Positions 1 through 13,457 of a stretch of DNA of 64,000 nt are shown here, piece after piece. How positions within the stretch are numbered: position 1 is the stretch's first letter; the number at the start of each line of letters is the position of its first letter. The notes below the pieces were generated by a model that was not told the origin of the DNA, did not search any database, and worked only from the letters and a program-made list of their open reading frames with translations. The translations under genes were made by a program, and so were the position numbers. Origin of the DNA: Ampelomyces quisqualis (Eukaryota; Ascomycota; Dothideomycetes; Pleosporales; Phaeosphaeriaceae); the NCBI GenBank assembly GCA_018398575.1, contig JAGTXZ010000024.1:2232001-2296000 (forward strand), in the 5' to 3' direction.

Positions 1-333
1 ACTTTAGCCTTAAGAATAACTCTAGAGCTAAGAAGTATAAGATCTATAACGCCTGTATTAAGAGCTTAATCTTAAGCTATACTAACTGCGCTATTAACAT
101 AGCTTTTATTAAGAGTAAGTTTAAGCACTTATGCAGTTACTACGCAAAAGCTAGTTAAACGTTTAAGTCTGCTAGCTTATATATATAGTTTAGGTTCTAA
201 AGTAAGCTACTAAATAATAGTACTTGTAGCAACTACTTATTCTCTTCTGCTAAAGAGTAGTGTTTAATAAATTGTAAGTAGCTAACGCCTTTTAAGTTAT
301 TCTTTTCTATTATTTTTTAGAGTTATTTACTAA

Positions 334-972
334 TTATTTGTAGGCGTTCTAGTTATTCTATGTAGTGTTAAGGAGACTAGGGCTATTAAGCCCTTCTCTA
401 TTACTTCTAGCTCTCTTATTCTTAATAACTTACCTTCTAAGAATTTGCGCGATTGCAGTTTACTAACCTTAGCAACAAAGCTTAGTAGCTTTAGAGCTCT
501 AAGTAAGTTTAGGCTGTTAGATTTTGCAAAGTTGTTAGCTAGGAAAGCTTATTAAAGCCTAGACTTTAATGCTAGCAAGGTCTCTAAAAACTCTTCTAAA
601 GCTAGCTATAACTCTAAGAGGCTCTTAGGTACTCTATCTCCTAGTAAGCGTTGTATTTCTAGTCTATCTATAAAGAGCTATAGAGTTAAGAAGTTGCCTT
701 GCAAGAAGGCTTACTTAGATCCTAAGTTAGCTGTAGTTAATAAGAATGTTAAGAAGAATGCTAATAATACTGTTAATACTGTTAATACTATTAATACTGT
801 TGCTAACAAGGCTTTAGCTTAGCTTAATATTAGTAGGCCTTTAACTAGTGCAAAGCGTAGCGTTAATAATACTAGCCTAAAAGCTAGTAATAGTAATCTA
901 TTAGTTAGAGATATTAATATAGATGCCTTAAGTAATAGCTTAGGTAGTCTAAATAACTTCTCTAATAATTAG
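334..972 (+). pseudogene. Degenerate plus-strand reading frame of unknown origin
   Basis: Reading codons from 334 gives about 212 residues to a TAG at 970-972 with only about two internal stops, far fewer than the surrounding block. The C-terminal half is rich in Asn, Ser, Thr, Lys and Val, with a repeated Val-Asn-Thr run near 760-800 and a basic stretch before it. The opposite orientation from the two gypsy remnants suggests a different element or the gag-like part of another copy. I do not recognise the family. Confidence 0.35.
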
Positions 973-3900
973 AGTTTCCTATCATAGATCTTGTTTTTGT
1001 AGTAGCTTTCTGTAAAATTTTAGAGTTTATAGCTATGCTAGAAGGTATTGCTTTCTTCTTCTCTTATAAAAAAAGAAGCCTTTTCTCTTTTCTAATTTTC
1101 TAATTAACTAACGCTCTATTACTACTATTTGTTGTTTTTCTCTTACCTAACTAGCGCGTTATTAGGCGCGTTGTTTTAACTACGCGTTACTTAGGCTTTT
1201 ATTAAAACTCTACCTTACCTTTGCTCTTAGACTCTTATACTATCTTTCTAAGCCTATTAATTACCTTACTTAGTATAGATTTTTACGCTGCTGCTTAACA
1301 TTGCCTGCTTATTTGCTTTCTACTGCGCCTAACGCTACCTCTACCTGCTCCTTAATCTTCTTATAGGCAATAGCCTAGTCCTAAGAGCAGCCTAAAGCAC
1401 TCTTCTACTCTTCTTCTGTCTAGTAAGGCTACTAAGGCTTTAGCTGTAGTGTATAGGCTATTGCCTAAGCTACTGCTGTTTAGAAAGCTATCTACTAAGC
1501 CTAAGGTCTCTAAGAGAATTTTGCTAGCTCTCTAAACTCTTCTAACAACTCTTCTACTGCCTCTACCTAACGCTATTGCCCTAGCTACAATTAATAAGCT
1601 TCTTTAGTAGCTTAAACACGTGTTACTTTAAAAATTTTACTTACGCAGTTCTATTCTGCGTCTATTATACTTGCCTATTACTGTTACTTTAGAGTCTAGT
1701 ACTAAGTTTTATAATGCAGCACAGTTAATCTCTAGAGATTTGCCTAGTTTCTTTAATAATAGCTTAGGCTTCCTTAATAGCAACCTAGGCTTCTCTAACA
1801 GCAACTTAGGCTTTCTTAAGTTATCTATTAAAGTTCTAACAACTCTTTAGGCTTATAGTAAGCTAGCTAAGACTTAGAGTATAGGTAACAACAAGCTTTA
1901 AGCTTAGATAGCCTAGCATTGCACACTAACTCTAACAGTCTTTTTACCTACTTCTTAGTCTGTTACTTGGACATTTTCTATAAAACTAATCTTTCTTAGC
2001 TATTGTAGTAATAAAACTTCTAAGCTTTACATTTATAAGAAGGTTACTTTCTCTTATAATGCTATCTATAACTAGTATAAGCAGATTCTAAATATCTTGT
2101 TAGCTGTTTTAGACTAATTTATTTGTAGTTACAGCAATATTATCTAGATAAATTACTATTAAGGTTATTACTTAGCTCTAGCACATGCTTTTTAAGGTTA
2201 AAACTAACAGAAAAAACTTTTCTCTACTGCTTATTAACTGCGCCCTGTCTTTTAAGCTTATAGAAGAAAGTAGATATACGCTAGCTATTTAGTTTAACTT
2301 CTTTAATATAAAGACTAATAGAATCTTAGTTAAGAATTACTTCTGCTTAGGTATAGGCTGCAACTTTCTTAAGGACAATCTAGCTACACTTATTCTATAT
2401 TATAGTTAGTCTGCTTGCATATAACTAGACTTAAGCTAGTATAACGTTTAGCCTTATAGCTGCTGCGCAAAGAGTAATTGCAAATACGCTTTTAGTAAGT
2501 GTTATAGTATAGTCTATAATAGTAAGCAGCTGCTCTATAGTACTTATACTAACTACTTTTACAATATAGGCTTTTAGGCTTATTCTTATATAGGTAAGTT
2601 GCTAAGTTCTATTTAGAAACATATTTTCTAGAAATTTATTTAGAATTGCGCTAACATTGTAGTAACTTAGGTAATTTAAAGTAATCTGTTAATAAAATAG
2701 CCTTAACGCTTACAATATCTTACTAACACTACCTATTTCTACTGCATAGAGTGTTAAGGAATATACGTCTTACTCTTAGTTTCTTGTTTTAACTTACTAG
2801 GCTACTATAAGGTTTAATTAGAGTTTGTTTGTTTAGAGTAGGCTGCTGCGCAATACAGCTAATAATAAGAGCTATTATAGTAGAAGGCCTTACGTAACTA
2901 AAGAGCTGCTAGAGCTCTTTAATAATAGCAACTCTAATTTGAATCCTAGCTAGGCTGTTAAACTAGATTCTAAATCTAGGTCTAAAGATAAGGCTAGCAA
3001 GTCTATAAATACTATTACTAAGAATAATGTTAATAATAGAGATAAGATAGAGGTTAAGGTTAATGTACTTATTAATGCTAGTAATAATGCTGCTGCTTCT
3101 TCTAAAGCTTTAGTATATTTAGAAGTTTAGGCTTAAATACCTTGTAGCGTAGCGCTAATATAGCTTCTAAATAGCAAATGCATAGGCTAGTTTTAACAGT
3201 GTTACTTTTAATAGCTAGTAGAATTATTATAAATTGCGTTTATTATATACCTTTCTTTACTATTTACTTTTATTCTTGTAGATGCTTTAAAGCTATTCTA
3301 ACAACTTTATATTTAGATTTGTTAAAGTTTAGGTTTTTTATAATGCGCACTCTAATAGCCCTTTAGCGCGTCTCTACTAATTGTTCTAAATCTAAATTTT
3401 TATACTTATTTACTTTAGTATCGTTCTTAAGTCTCTTAGAGCACTAGCGCGCTACTAATTCTCCTACTAGTTATAGGATGTCCTGCTTATAGCTAGGGAG
3501 CGCCTAGTCTTTAGTCTTGTTATTAGATAGGCTCTAGTTAATAAGCTTTAGTTCTATTTTAGTGCACTAATAGAACTTCTTTAACCTGTTCCCTAGCGTG
3601 TAGCTTTAAAATAGTGCTCTATTAAGATCCTTAAAGTTATACTAGCCCTTCTCTCTAACCTTGTATATTCTAATTAGCTCCTACTATTTTAGAAGAAACT
3701 TACTAAGCACTAATTAGTTGTTATTGTAGTAGGAATCTTTTAGTAACACTAGGTTACTAACCTTTAACTTATCTGTCTGCGTAACTCTACTCTTATTAAA
3801 GTAGTCCTTATTATTATTTCTTACTTAGATAGTTTTAGTAATAGACTCTTATAGTCTAATATCTCTCTTTTTAAATTAATAAGCTCTTATAGCTAAGAGT

Positions 3901-4481
3901 AAAGCTATATCAGTTACTTTCTTTTAGAGTAGTGTTTGCTAAGTAGGTATACATAATTCTATAGGCAGGACGTACTTACAACTACAAGTTAGAAAAGCTA
4001 GAGTTTTTTCTATAGTACGCTTAACGCTAGTCTAATTAGCCTACAGAACTTAGTATAAGTAGTTAACTTATATTCTGCTAAGCTTCTTTAAGGCATCTAC
4101 TATTAGCGCGTATTTTTGTTTAATTAAGCCTTAACTCTGTAGATAATAGGCGCTAGCTACTACTCTATAGATTCTAAACTGCTGTTACAGGTTAATTAGT
4201 AGATACTTGTTTTTAGAGCCTTTATTAACTAAAATTTTAAGTAGTAGGCTCTATTAGCAGAAGACTTCTTGTTCTAGAAACTTAATAATAGATGCTAAGT
4301 CTGCGTTTAATAGAGCTTTAGCTTTAACCTACTGCGTTACAGTGTATTAGGCTACTACAAGAAACTTCTTGCTTCTAGCTAAGAGTATATAGACTATGTC
4401 TATTAATATCTAGCCAAAGAGCATTATTAGAGGAGTTGTTAGCTAGAGTTTCTCTTAAACTATTACTAAGGTGTATACTTA

Positions 4482-4604
4482 ACACTCTAGGCATAACTTA
4501 ACGTAGGACTTAACATCCTTATATTATACTTTCTAATAATAACGCGCCTACACCTTGCGCTATATACCTTTTTTCTTCTAGTAGCCTAATTTATTATACA
4601 TAGC
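4482..4604 (-). mobile_element. Gypsy integrase zinc-binding (HHCC) relic
   Basis: Translated on the minus strand, these 41 codons match the N-terminal zinc-binding region of a Ty3/gypsy integrase. A segment resembling MYNKLGY is followed by a stop-interrupted linker and a Cys-x2-Cys pair (CLEC) at the low-coordinate end. Both His ligands read as Tyr, as expected for CAT/CAC to TAT/TAC mutation. It lies downstream, in minus-strand order, of the reverse transcriptase at 5112-6254, which is the normal gag-pol order. Confidence 0.65.
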
Positions 4605-5111
4605 TTTAATAATAGCTAAATATTTGTTAGGTTTATCTATAATTTGCTATAGTAGGCACTCTTTAGTTAGTATTAAGAACAGGTGCCTCTCTCTTACTGT
4701 TAATTTAAGTACTCTTCTTATAAACTTTTTTATTTTAGCTCTTAAAAGACTATTAGGCTAAAAGTAGAATAGAATCTAATAAGCCTAAGCCTAAGACTTT
4801 TTGCTATAGGCTTTATCTAGCAGGTTTTCCTTAAAACTAACGTTAGCCTTCTATACTCTATAACGTAGATTACATGTACACAGCTATAGAGCAATAGTAA
4901 GCTATACTAAATTTAAATAAGCGTTAATAAAATTCTTAATATCTTTCTCTAGCTTCTTAGATAGCTTTTATTCTAGCTTTTTAGGTCTTTTTAAAAGGGC
5001 GTTAGCTACTACGTTTTTCTTGCCTTTAATATAGACTATGTTAAATTCCTATATATTAAGAAGTGCTAGCTACTGCGTAACAAGAGCTCTTAGTAAGTTA
5101 GTTATACTTTG

Positions 5112-6254
5112 CTAAAGCTGTGCAACTAGCGTCTTTGCGTTTGTTTTTATAATAAACTCTACTCTATACAAGTAGGTCTAAAACTTTTTTAGCGCTAGAA
5201 GCAGGGCTTTGCATTTGTGTTTTCTTAAGTCTTAATTTTATTTAGATTTAAACTAAACCTTACTTTTGTACTAGATAGGGTGCTAACAACTCTTTAGATC
5301 TAGCTGCATAAGAACTGCGCTCTAACCCTTTTTGCTACTATTAACAAAAATAATAATTAGAAGTAATAGCTTATTATAAGAAATAGAGACAAGTGCTAGT
5401 GTAGAGTATAGCGTATGTTTTAATTTGTCTATTGTGCTTTGTTATTCTAAAGACTACTTAAAAGGCGCGTTCTTGCGTAGCAGGCAGAATAGCAGCTCTA
5501 AAATAATAGCAAAACGCTTAATCTATACTTTGTAATATACGCATATACTAATAAATATTTAAACGTGCTTTTGGTCTCTGCAGAGTAGCTAGAAGAGTAT
5601 TTTTTTAATTTTCTTATAGTTAAGATAGTAGCTAGTAGCGTTAACACAATAACCTACTACAACTATAGATGCGTTATAGAAGTCTAATTTGTAGCCTAAT
5701 ATTATAGCTCCTGCACGCTTAATATCTGCTAATACAGTATCTATATTATAGAGGTGTTCTGTAACGTATTTTCTAATACCTAGTTTAATCTCTATTCTAT
5801 TATAGTAGGACTTTAGTCTCTTAATGCAAACGTTATCTAGGTAAGGCCTGTAGCATTCTAGAATATAATCTTAGTATATCTTAGTTATAACGTGTACAAA
5901 TTTAGCAACTAAATTTATTATACTTATAGGTAGCGTGCACTAGCGTACTAGTCTAATAGGTATATAGAACGCTGTTACGTCTTAGAAGTTCTTATGCAGC
6001 TCTACTTAGTTATATTCTAAGAAGAAGTTAAGCAAGCTTATAATTACGCAACTAGTAAAATCTTTTATAATTTTATCTAAATTAGGTAGTAGGTTTGCGT
6101 TACAAATTGTAGCTTTGTTAATCTTTTATGCGTTATTAATAAGTTAATATCCTTTGTCTTTCTTAGCTACTAGAAACTATAGGTTTTAGTACTAGCTTCT
6201 GTACAGTTTAAGAGCTCCTTAGTTAATACGTTTCTATACTATTTTAACTACTAC
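5112..6254 (-). mobile_element. Gypsy reverse transcriptase/RNase H relic (element 1)
   Basis: One minus-strand frame of 381 codons, without frameshift but with many stops, resembles the reverse transcriptase and start of RNase H of a Ty3/gypsy retrotransposon. Landmarks in order: VAKKDKGY near the start, a short INNA-type motif, an ELHKNF block, an AFYIPI block, and LDN where the catalytic aspartates are expected. An LVAQL-type motif closes the segment. The lack of indels over 1.1 kb argues for decay by point mutation rather than age alone. It is not capable of coding now. Confidence 0.75.
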
Positions 6255-8761
6255 TTCTCTAAGTTTTTAGGGGATAGAGAACTAATTAGCTTGCTACGCC
6301 TTATAAGAAATAGTGTTAATTTTAATTAGGAGTACTACCTTATAGCTAACTTGTCCTAATTTGCTAAAGTCCTAGGCTAGAGCAGCTTTTTATTAGTATA
6401 GTAGCTTTTCTAGCATAGCTTGTTCTTGTAGAAGTAAGTCTAGAGAAATCTTTATCTTTAATAGGCGTTTAGGCGTAAGCTTTATGCCTCTAGAGAACTT
6501 TGCGTATTGTAGCTTAAAGTAGCTTAAGAATAGAGCGTTCTTTTTGTTTAGTACCTATTAAATGCGCGCACGCTCTTTCTAATTTTTATACCTACTAATA
6601 TCTCTTAGAGCCTATCCTAAGTTATCTACTAGCTAGACCTTTTAAGCTTTTTACTTGTATAAAGTACTAACGTTAAAGAAGACGTTATTTAATTGTAGAT
6701 TAGTTGTGCGCTTTAGCTAAATTGTTATTACTTTAATAGGTAACCTCTTCTTACTAGTTATTTTACTAAGCTCTTGCTCCTAGAAGCTCTTAGCACTAAT
6801 ATTAATTCTAAGACTTTAAGGAAACTGCCTTACAACACTTGCTATAATATTTTAAGAGTAGTAGCCTACGCTGTTACTAATAAGCATATACATTCTATTG
6901 CTGTTACTAATAATAATAGATCTATTAGACCCTGCGCCTATAGTGCCTGCACCTAGCTACTAGAAGAACTATATTTCTAAAGAAATAATTAGTAATAAAG
7001 ATTTCTGTTAGAGCTACTCTATTACTAACTTTATTGCTAGCTAATTATTGCTTAGAGTATTAGGGTGTGTTTAAAGCTGTGTTAAGTTTATTTAATAGTT
7101 CTAGTCTAGCTGTGCAACAGGTTTAGATAAGAGTAAAACGCTAGCAATTACACTTCTCTAACGTTTTTTATAAAAGGCCTAGAGTAGAGTTCTAGCGCGT
7201 TAATCTAATTGCTTCTTGTGTATGTAAACCTTATACTGTGTTTACTATTCTTACTAAAAATTTAGTAGTAGGTTAGCCTATTAGTAGCGTACTTAATTCT
7301 AGCTTAAGCGTCTATTAAAAAGAGATTGCCTAAGATAATTAGGTTTGTGCACTCCTTAAGAATAAAGAAGCTAGTGTAGATTTTAATCTTCTTAATAGTA
7401 ATAAGTACTTCTTATACAATGCCTAAGAACTCTTTAGTTAAACTATTTACTACTACTATTTTTGCAGTTCTTATACTCTTTAGTAGAGACGTAATTAGAA
7501 GCATAGCTTGTTCTACTATCTCTCTTTTTATAGTGTTAAGTTCTGCGCCAAAGTTAATAAGGCTAAGAAACTAGGTCTCCTTAATGTTAATAAGTACTTT
7601 TAGGCACTTTCTCCTAAGGTGCTCTACGCCTAAGGCTTAATTATACTTTCTTTAACAGTAAGTAGGCTTGCAGAAGTCCTTGTTAGTAGAAAGCTTAAGG
7701 CTTAGTTCTTTATTGCGTTAGATGTGCCTTTTAATCTAGCTAATCTCTAAGTCTAACTAGTGTTTAGCATTAATACTAAAGCACTTACTTACTTTTCTGT
7801 TTACTGCATTAACTAGCACGTAGTCTAGAAGTAAGCCTTAGGTTAGTAAGTTAACACTAGCTCTTATAGTAGGTTAGTCTCTATCTAAGTCTTTGTTAGC
7901 GCTTTTAACTGTTATGTAGCGTATTAAGGCAACTAAAAGGTCTTTAAACTTAGCTAGCGTGTAGCTTGCTTAGAATAGCTTTTTCTTAACCTTTAGTATG
8001 TTGCTAATAACAGTCTTAAGTAGTAATAGAACTAGAGTGTTAAGAATACGCTAGATAACTAATTAAGCGTTAGCTTTAAACTTTTAGACTAGCTGCTACT
8101 TCTTTAGGTTCTTCTTCTTTTGCTCTACTGCATAGGTAGGCTTTAACAGCTCTTTAGTTAGTTAGGTAACCTTTCTTATTTCTATATCTTCTAATTTCTT
8201 ATTACTTATAAATTAAACTAAGTAGTTTTACTCTAACTTTTTACTTATAAAGTAGCTATTATCTCTATCTTTATAGCCTTTTAAGTATAGGATCCTATTA
8301 ACTAGCTTCTAAGGTAGCTTCTAAACCTAAACCTAACTATATACAAGTTAACTGTTACTATGTTTTACTTAGTTTTAGCTAATAACTGCAGCTAATACTA
8401 AGCTGCTATTAGTAAGAAGTTTCTTAGATTTAGTTATAAAGTAGTCTAATATGTCCTAATACTTATTATAGTTTGCTTCTAACAGCGCTTCTAAGGTGTT
8501 AGGCACTAGCTGTATAGAGACTGCGTTGTTTTTAATAGGAATAGAGAGACTAGGTCTACCTATTAATTTAGATTTAACTTTAAGAGAGTTAATGTTACGT
8601 TTTAGAAAGCGCTTCTTAATCTTAGCTAAAATAGTCTTAGCCTATTGTGCGTTGCTAAGGCTAGTAACTCTACCCTATAAATTATTAAGTGTTTCCTATT
8701 AGAGTATGTTACGTTTGTTAAGAAAGCACTAGCTGTTAGTAATAAAGCCTCTTAGTGTTAG

Positions 8762-8803
8762 GCAGTTCTGCTTCAAATACCTAGTCTTATTACAAACCTA
8801 ACA
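8762..8803 (-). mobile_element. Gag CCHC zinc-knuckle relic
   Basis: The 14 minus-strand codons give Cys-stop-x-Cys-x4-Tyr-x4-Cys, i.e. a retroelement zinc knuckle (Cx2Cx4Hx4C) in which His became Tyr and an aromatic codon became a stop. Its position about 2.5 kb upstream, in minus-strand order, of the reverse transcriptase fits the gag region of element 1. Confidence 0.6.
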
Positions 8804-11093
8804 GTTTATTCTAAAGCTGCTTAGTAGTCCTTTGCTAAGACGTTTCTGCTAGTAACTCTAATTATTATTTAAGTAGCTATAGTTCTAGCTGTTACGCTAA
8901 TAGTTGTTATTTCTCTGTGCTTGCTGCTATTACCTATAGTTCTAATAGCTCTAGTTCTGTAGAGCTAGCTAAAGTATATATAGTTACAAGGCTTCTAATT
9001 GCTCTTTAGTTTACTTGCAAACTAAAGCATAAATAACTAGATTGTTTATAAGCTCTGCTTTGCAAGAAGTTTATTACATACTCTATAGCTATTACTTAAT
9101 AGTTATTTAGTTAAGCCTAAGCTGTAGCATCTTATCTACAAAGTTATTTACTTTATTCTTTATAGGCGCTGCACTAAAAGAAGCTTACTTATGCTAGTTT
9201 CTAGATAAAGTACTCTTTGTTAGCAACTAAAAGGTAGTAGGTTAGAAGTTTGTTTCTAGCTTAATTTTAGGTTTAAAGTTATTTTGTTGCAGTAGGGCTA
9301 ATAGTTGTTTAGCTACTAGTTCTACTTTAAACTCTACCTCTAGTTTAAAGGCTCTTATAGCTTCTGCTAGATTTAATATATATACTTTCTTTTCTACCTC
9401 TAGGCGCTTTGCTAAGTAGTCTTAGATCTTTTTGTACTTAAAGTCCTTTAGGGTGTCTGTTTTTAAGCTAAATCTTTCTAGAATCTTTGTTGCGTATTAG
9501 AGTAGTAGTCTCTTAACAAGGTAGTAGCTGCAATAGTCCTTATTAATAGTGCCTACTTTAATACACTTTTTGCTGCAGATTTAAAAGTTCTGCAGGTAGT
9601 CTCTAATCCTTAGGTCTAATCTTATTTAGCACTAACTTAGCTAGTGTTTAAAGTACTCTACGCGCTCTTTTTATTAACCTTTATTATTGTTTCTAAAGCG
9701 TTGTTAGAGGCTATTATAGAGCTCTCTCTATAAGTAGTTATCTTAGGCTTCTATATACTCTTTAGACACTTGTATAATAATCTTTTGTCTTAGTTTATAG
9801 TAGGCAACTAGTCTATTAATTATTATCTAGTCTGTAAAGCTATAGTACTTTAAGAAGTCTTTAAAACGCTCTAGAAAGTCTATAACGTTAGTCCTATTAA
9901 ACAACAGTATATTCTTTGCTAGGTAAGACAGCAACTGCGTTGTATATAATAAGAGCTGCACTTAGTTAAGATACTCTGCTAGTATCTAAAGAGCTCTTAA
10001 TATTAAGTTATCTTAGCCTGTGCTTTTGCGCCTAGAGTGCTCTTCTAATAGCTGTTTAGCTTACTTTTCTAGCACACTACTTATATTTGCGCTAGTTTCT
10101 CTTATTAACTCTATAGGCATTAGTAGTAGAGCTTTCTGTCTGTTAGAGTATTTAAGGCGTTTATAACTTAATATACTATTAAGTAGTTTTGTATTATCTT
10201 TGCGTTGCTTTTATAGGCTGCCTAAATAGTAGTTAGATCTTATTTAAATAAACTAAAGAAGAGTAATAGCCTAGAAGACTAGAATTAAGGTTACTACTTT
10301 GTGTAGGGTTGCTAAAAAGCCAAAGGCTTAAGCTTTTCTAATGTCTAATAGCGCTTCTATTGTAAAGTCTACTAATTTCTTCTTAATTTCTTTATACTTG
10401 CTGTCTAAGCAATTATTAGTTTTCTTTTTCTTCTAACTACCTATTTTAATGTCTTTCTTAGTCTGCTCTTAGTTGTTTCTACTGTCTGTGCTCTAGAACT
10501 TCTTTAGTATACTATATACCTAGTAGGGCGCAATAACTTTGCGCTTTTACTTAGCCTAATACAGCTTTAGCTGCAGCTTACGTCTTGCTCCTTTAGCTAT
10601 TACTCTGCTTTTTAGAGTCTGCTTAATCCCTCTTCTAACTTAGTTCTAGTAGTAGCTAATCTAGGTACTTTAGATAGGCGTTGCTCTAGATCCTACTTTC
10701 TATTCCTCTAATCTTAGAGTACTAACTTTATGTCCTTAGAATAAATACTAATTATATTCTAGAGAAAACTGTAGTAGCTTACTAAACACTTGTTAAACTG
10801 TTAAGTTCTTGCAATTTCTAGGTTACAAAGACTATAAAAGAGCGTAGGTGTATACGCAGGTGCGCAGCCTCCTAAGGCCTAGGCTAATAGAAATTTAGAG
10901 TTGTAATTAGTTGCTATAAATAGTAGAGCGTTATTTACCTCTAGGGCCTATTAGATTTAATATAGAATTAAATATATTATTTTAGGTGTGTATCCTTGTA
11001 GGGTTGTTATTCTCTAATAGCTCTTTAGCTATTATATCTTGTCTATGTTCTTAGCTATACTCTAAGCGTCCTTTAGACTTACTTCTTATGTTA

Positions 11094-11504
11094 CTTTACT
11101 ACATTGTTTAGGCTCTTATAGTCTATGTAGAGTAATAGGCTACTATTCTTTTTCTTTACAAAGAGTATTAGAGCTCTAGCTAATAACTTTAACTAATAGA
11201 TCTACTTTCTAGTAAGGTATTTAGATATATACTTTCTTAGTATCTCTAGTCTAGTTAGAGAAAGGTTATATAGTGCTTAATAGGGTAGCGTAGCACCTTC
11301 TATTAACTTAATAGACAGGTTATACTTACTATAGGCTACAAGCACCTTTAAGTTATCTTCTAACTCTACGTCTATATAATTAGTATATTTTAGTAGAATC
11401 TAGGCTAGTATAGCTTCTCTTGTGCTAGTCTAGCCTATAAAGTTTACTAGAAATATATAGACGTTTGTTCTTAAGTTATATATACTCTTCTTAAACTCTA
11501 TAGC
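11094..11504 (-). mobile_element. Second gypsy reverse transcriptase relic (element 2)
   Basis: A single minus-strand frame of 137 codons reads like the classic Ty3/gypsy entry into reverse transcriptase. It has an acidic ELEDN segment, a KLIEGA..PY..LYNLS block, a REYL-like LRKYI block, an ALILFVKKK block and a LLYIDYKSLNNV block. The frame stops matching right after this, before the usual motif that follows, so the copy is truncated or joined to other DNA near 11,090. Its sequence differs from element 1, so the block holds at least two gypsy lineages. Confidence 0.65.
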
Positions 11505-13422
11505 GTCTTTTAGTCTAACCTCTAAGAAGTAGAAATAGCTTTTTACCTTATTACTTCTAAAAAGCATTTGCTTTATATAATAGCTAATTTTTAGATTAAT
11601 CTAATTAATCTATAGTAGGCCAAGGTATATCTAGTACCTCTTTAGGTCTATTACTACAAATAGAATTTAGTAGGTTTCTTTTCTTCTCTATAAGTCTATT
11701 ATAGTTACTATAGCTATAGTTATATTATATACTATAAGACTTCTACTATTAACTTCTTCTACTTAGAGTTTACTTAGTAAGTCTACCTAGAGGTCTAACT
11801 ATTTTACTACTATAGCTAAAATTAAGTTAAGTTGTAACTTTCTATTAATAGTTATCTTAACTAGGTCTATTGTTCCTATTTTTGCTATAACTATAAGAAG
11901 TTATAATAGTTTTAGGTTTAAGGCTTTCTATAAGAGGCTAAGCTTCTTTTAGTATAGGTTTATAGTAATATAAGTAATAAGGTAAGCTTCTAGTACTAAT
12001 ACTCTTTATCTTTTTCTTTATTTAATATAAAGTTATCTTTTAGTAGGCTGCAGCACTTGCGCTTAGTGTGTTCTAGCTAGCTATAATTATAGTAGGTTAG
12101 TTTTAAGTAGTCTAGCTTAGCGTTAGCTAATCTAGCCTAGTCTAAGCTCTTTTAGCTTGTTTTGCTATACTTAGCTTTTTTTAAGAGTTAACAGGTCCTC
12201 TTCTATACTAGAGAGTTTCTGTAAAAGTTGTTTTTGCTCTTTTAGGTTAGAGTATCTTTATTCTAATAATAATAACTTAAGCGCCTCTAGATAATACTTA
12301 CCTATTCTTCTAAAAGGCTAAAAGTATATCTTTGCTCTGCAAAGAGTTTATATAGTTTATTCTAGATATTTTAACGTATAGTAGAGAAGAATTAGAGTAC
12401 TTTAAGTACCTTAAAGTTTAACTTTCTTAGTTCTTTTTAGAATAGGCGTAGATAATCTAAGAGTTCTAAAAGGCTTTATTCTAGGCGTTATCTTACATTC
12501 TTAATAGCTTTATAAGCTACCTAGAACTGTTCTTCTAAAGTTCCTAGAGTATTAATTATAACTATCTTAAGGTTAGCCTATATAGGTATCTATTCTTCTG
12601 CTAGTTACTTAGAAGTATAGTATACTATCTACAGAAAGCGTTTAGGCTCTAAGACGTATTAGAGCCTAAATATAATTTTACTAGACTTTATAGAAAAATC
12701 TCTTAATAGAGTAATAAAATATAACTTGTAGTTGCGCTCTTAGTAGTTATACTATAAGTAGCTTTTTCTTTTGTACTATATAGGCGCCTTTAGTTTTAGT
12801 AGAGTACTAGAAGTACTTATAAGTAGAACTATATATTCTATTTAGCTAGTAGGCGTTAAAGAAAATGTAGTAAGATTACCTTTATTATGTCTAGCTTTCT
12901 TATCTCTTATAGTAGCTAATTTCTACTCTAAGAAGATTTTTTTCTTAAACCTGCGTAGGCTCTCTAGTTCTTAGTAGATTATATTTATAGTTAGTATACT
13001 CTAGTCTATTATATACTTAGGTAGGCTATACTAGAGTAGATCTAGTCTATCTTTAGATAGAGAACGCGTGTTATTCTCTAATAGAGAGTTAAGTAGTAAA
13101 GTACTTTTGTATTTACCTCTAGTTTTCTTCTCTATTAAAACTATTATAGATTCTTTTAAGGCGTTATATACTCTGTCTATAAAGGTTATATTAGCGCTGC
13201 TATATATAATAAAAGTTAGTTAGTAACATAGAGGTATAGTTACTCTTTCTTTTTACTATACAGGTAGAGCAATTTAAATATTCAGATAATCTTATAGTTA
13301 ATAGCTAAGAACAAGTAATAATGCTTTAGTATAAGATTACTATATAGAATAGATAAGTTACTACTCTACTATAGTAATTGTAGGACTAGGTTATATACTC
13401 TTAGGCCCTGCCCCTGTGCTAG

Positions 13423-13457
13423 AGTGTCTGTAGACCGCAGCAGGCACAGCAGACACT
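13423..13457. other. Hairpin at the AT-block edge
   Basis: AGTGTCTG (13423-13430) and CAGACACT (13450-13457) form an 8-bp perfect inverted repeat around a 19-base GC-rich loop. The flanking bases add partial pairing. It sits in a small GC-richer island just inside the boundary with normal DNA and could be the end of a repeat element. Confidence 0.35.

Noticed and set aside
3178..8702. Short ATG-initiated frames in the AT block
   Set aside because: Sixty to seventy codons with hydrophobic AT-driven composition; expected by chance in RIP-mutated DNA.
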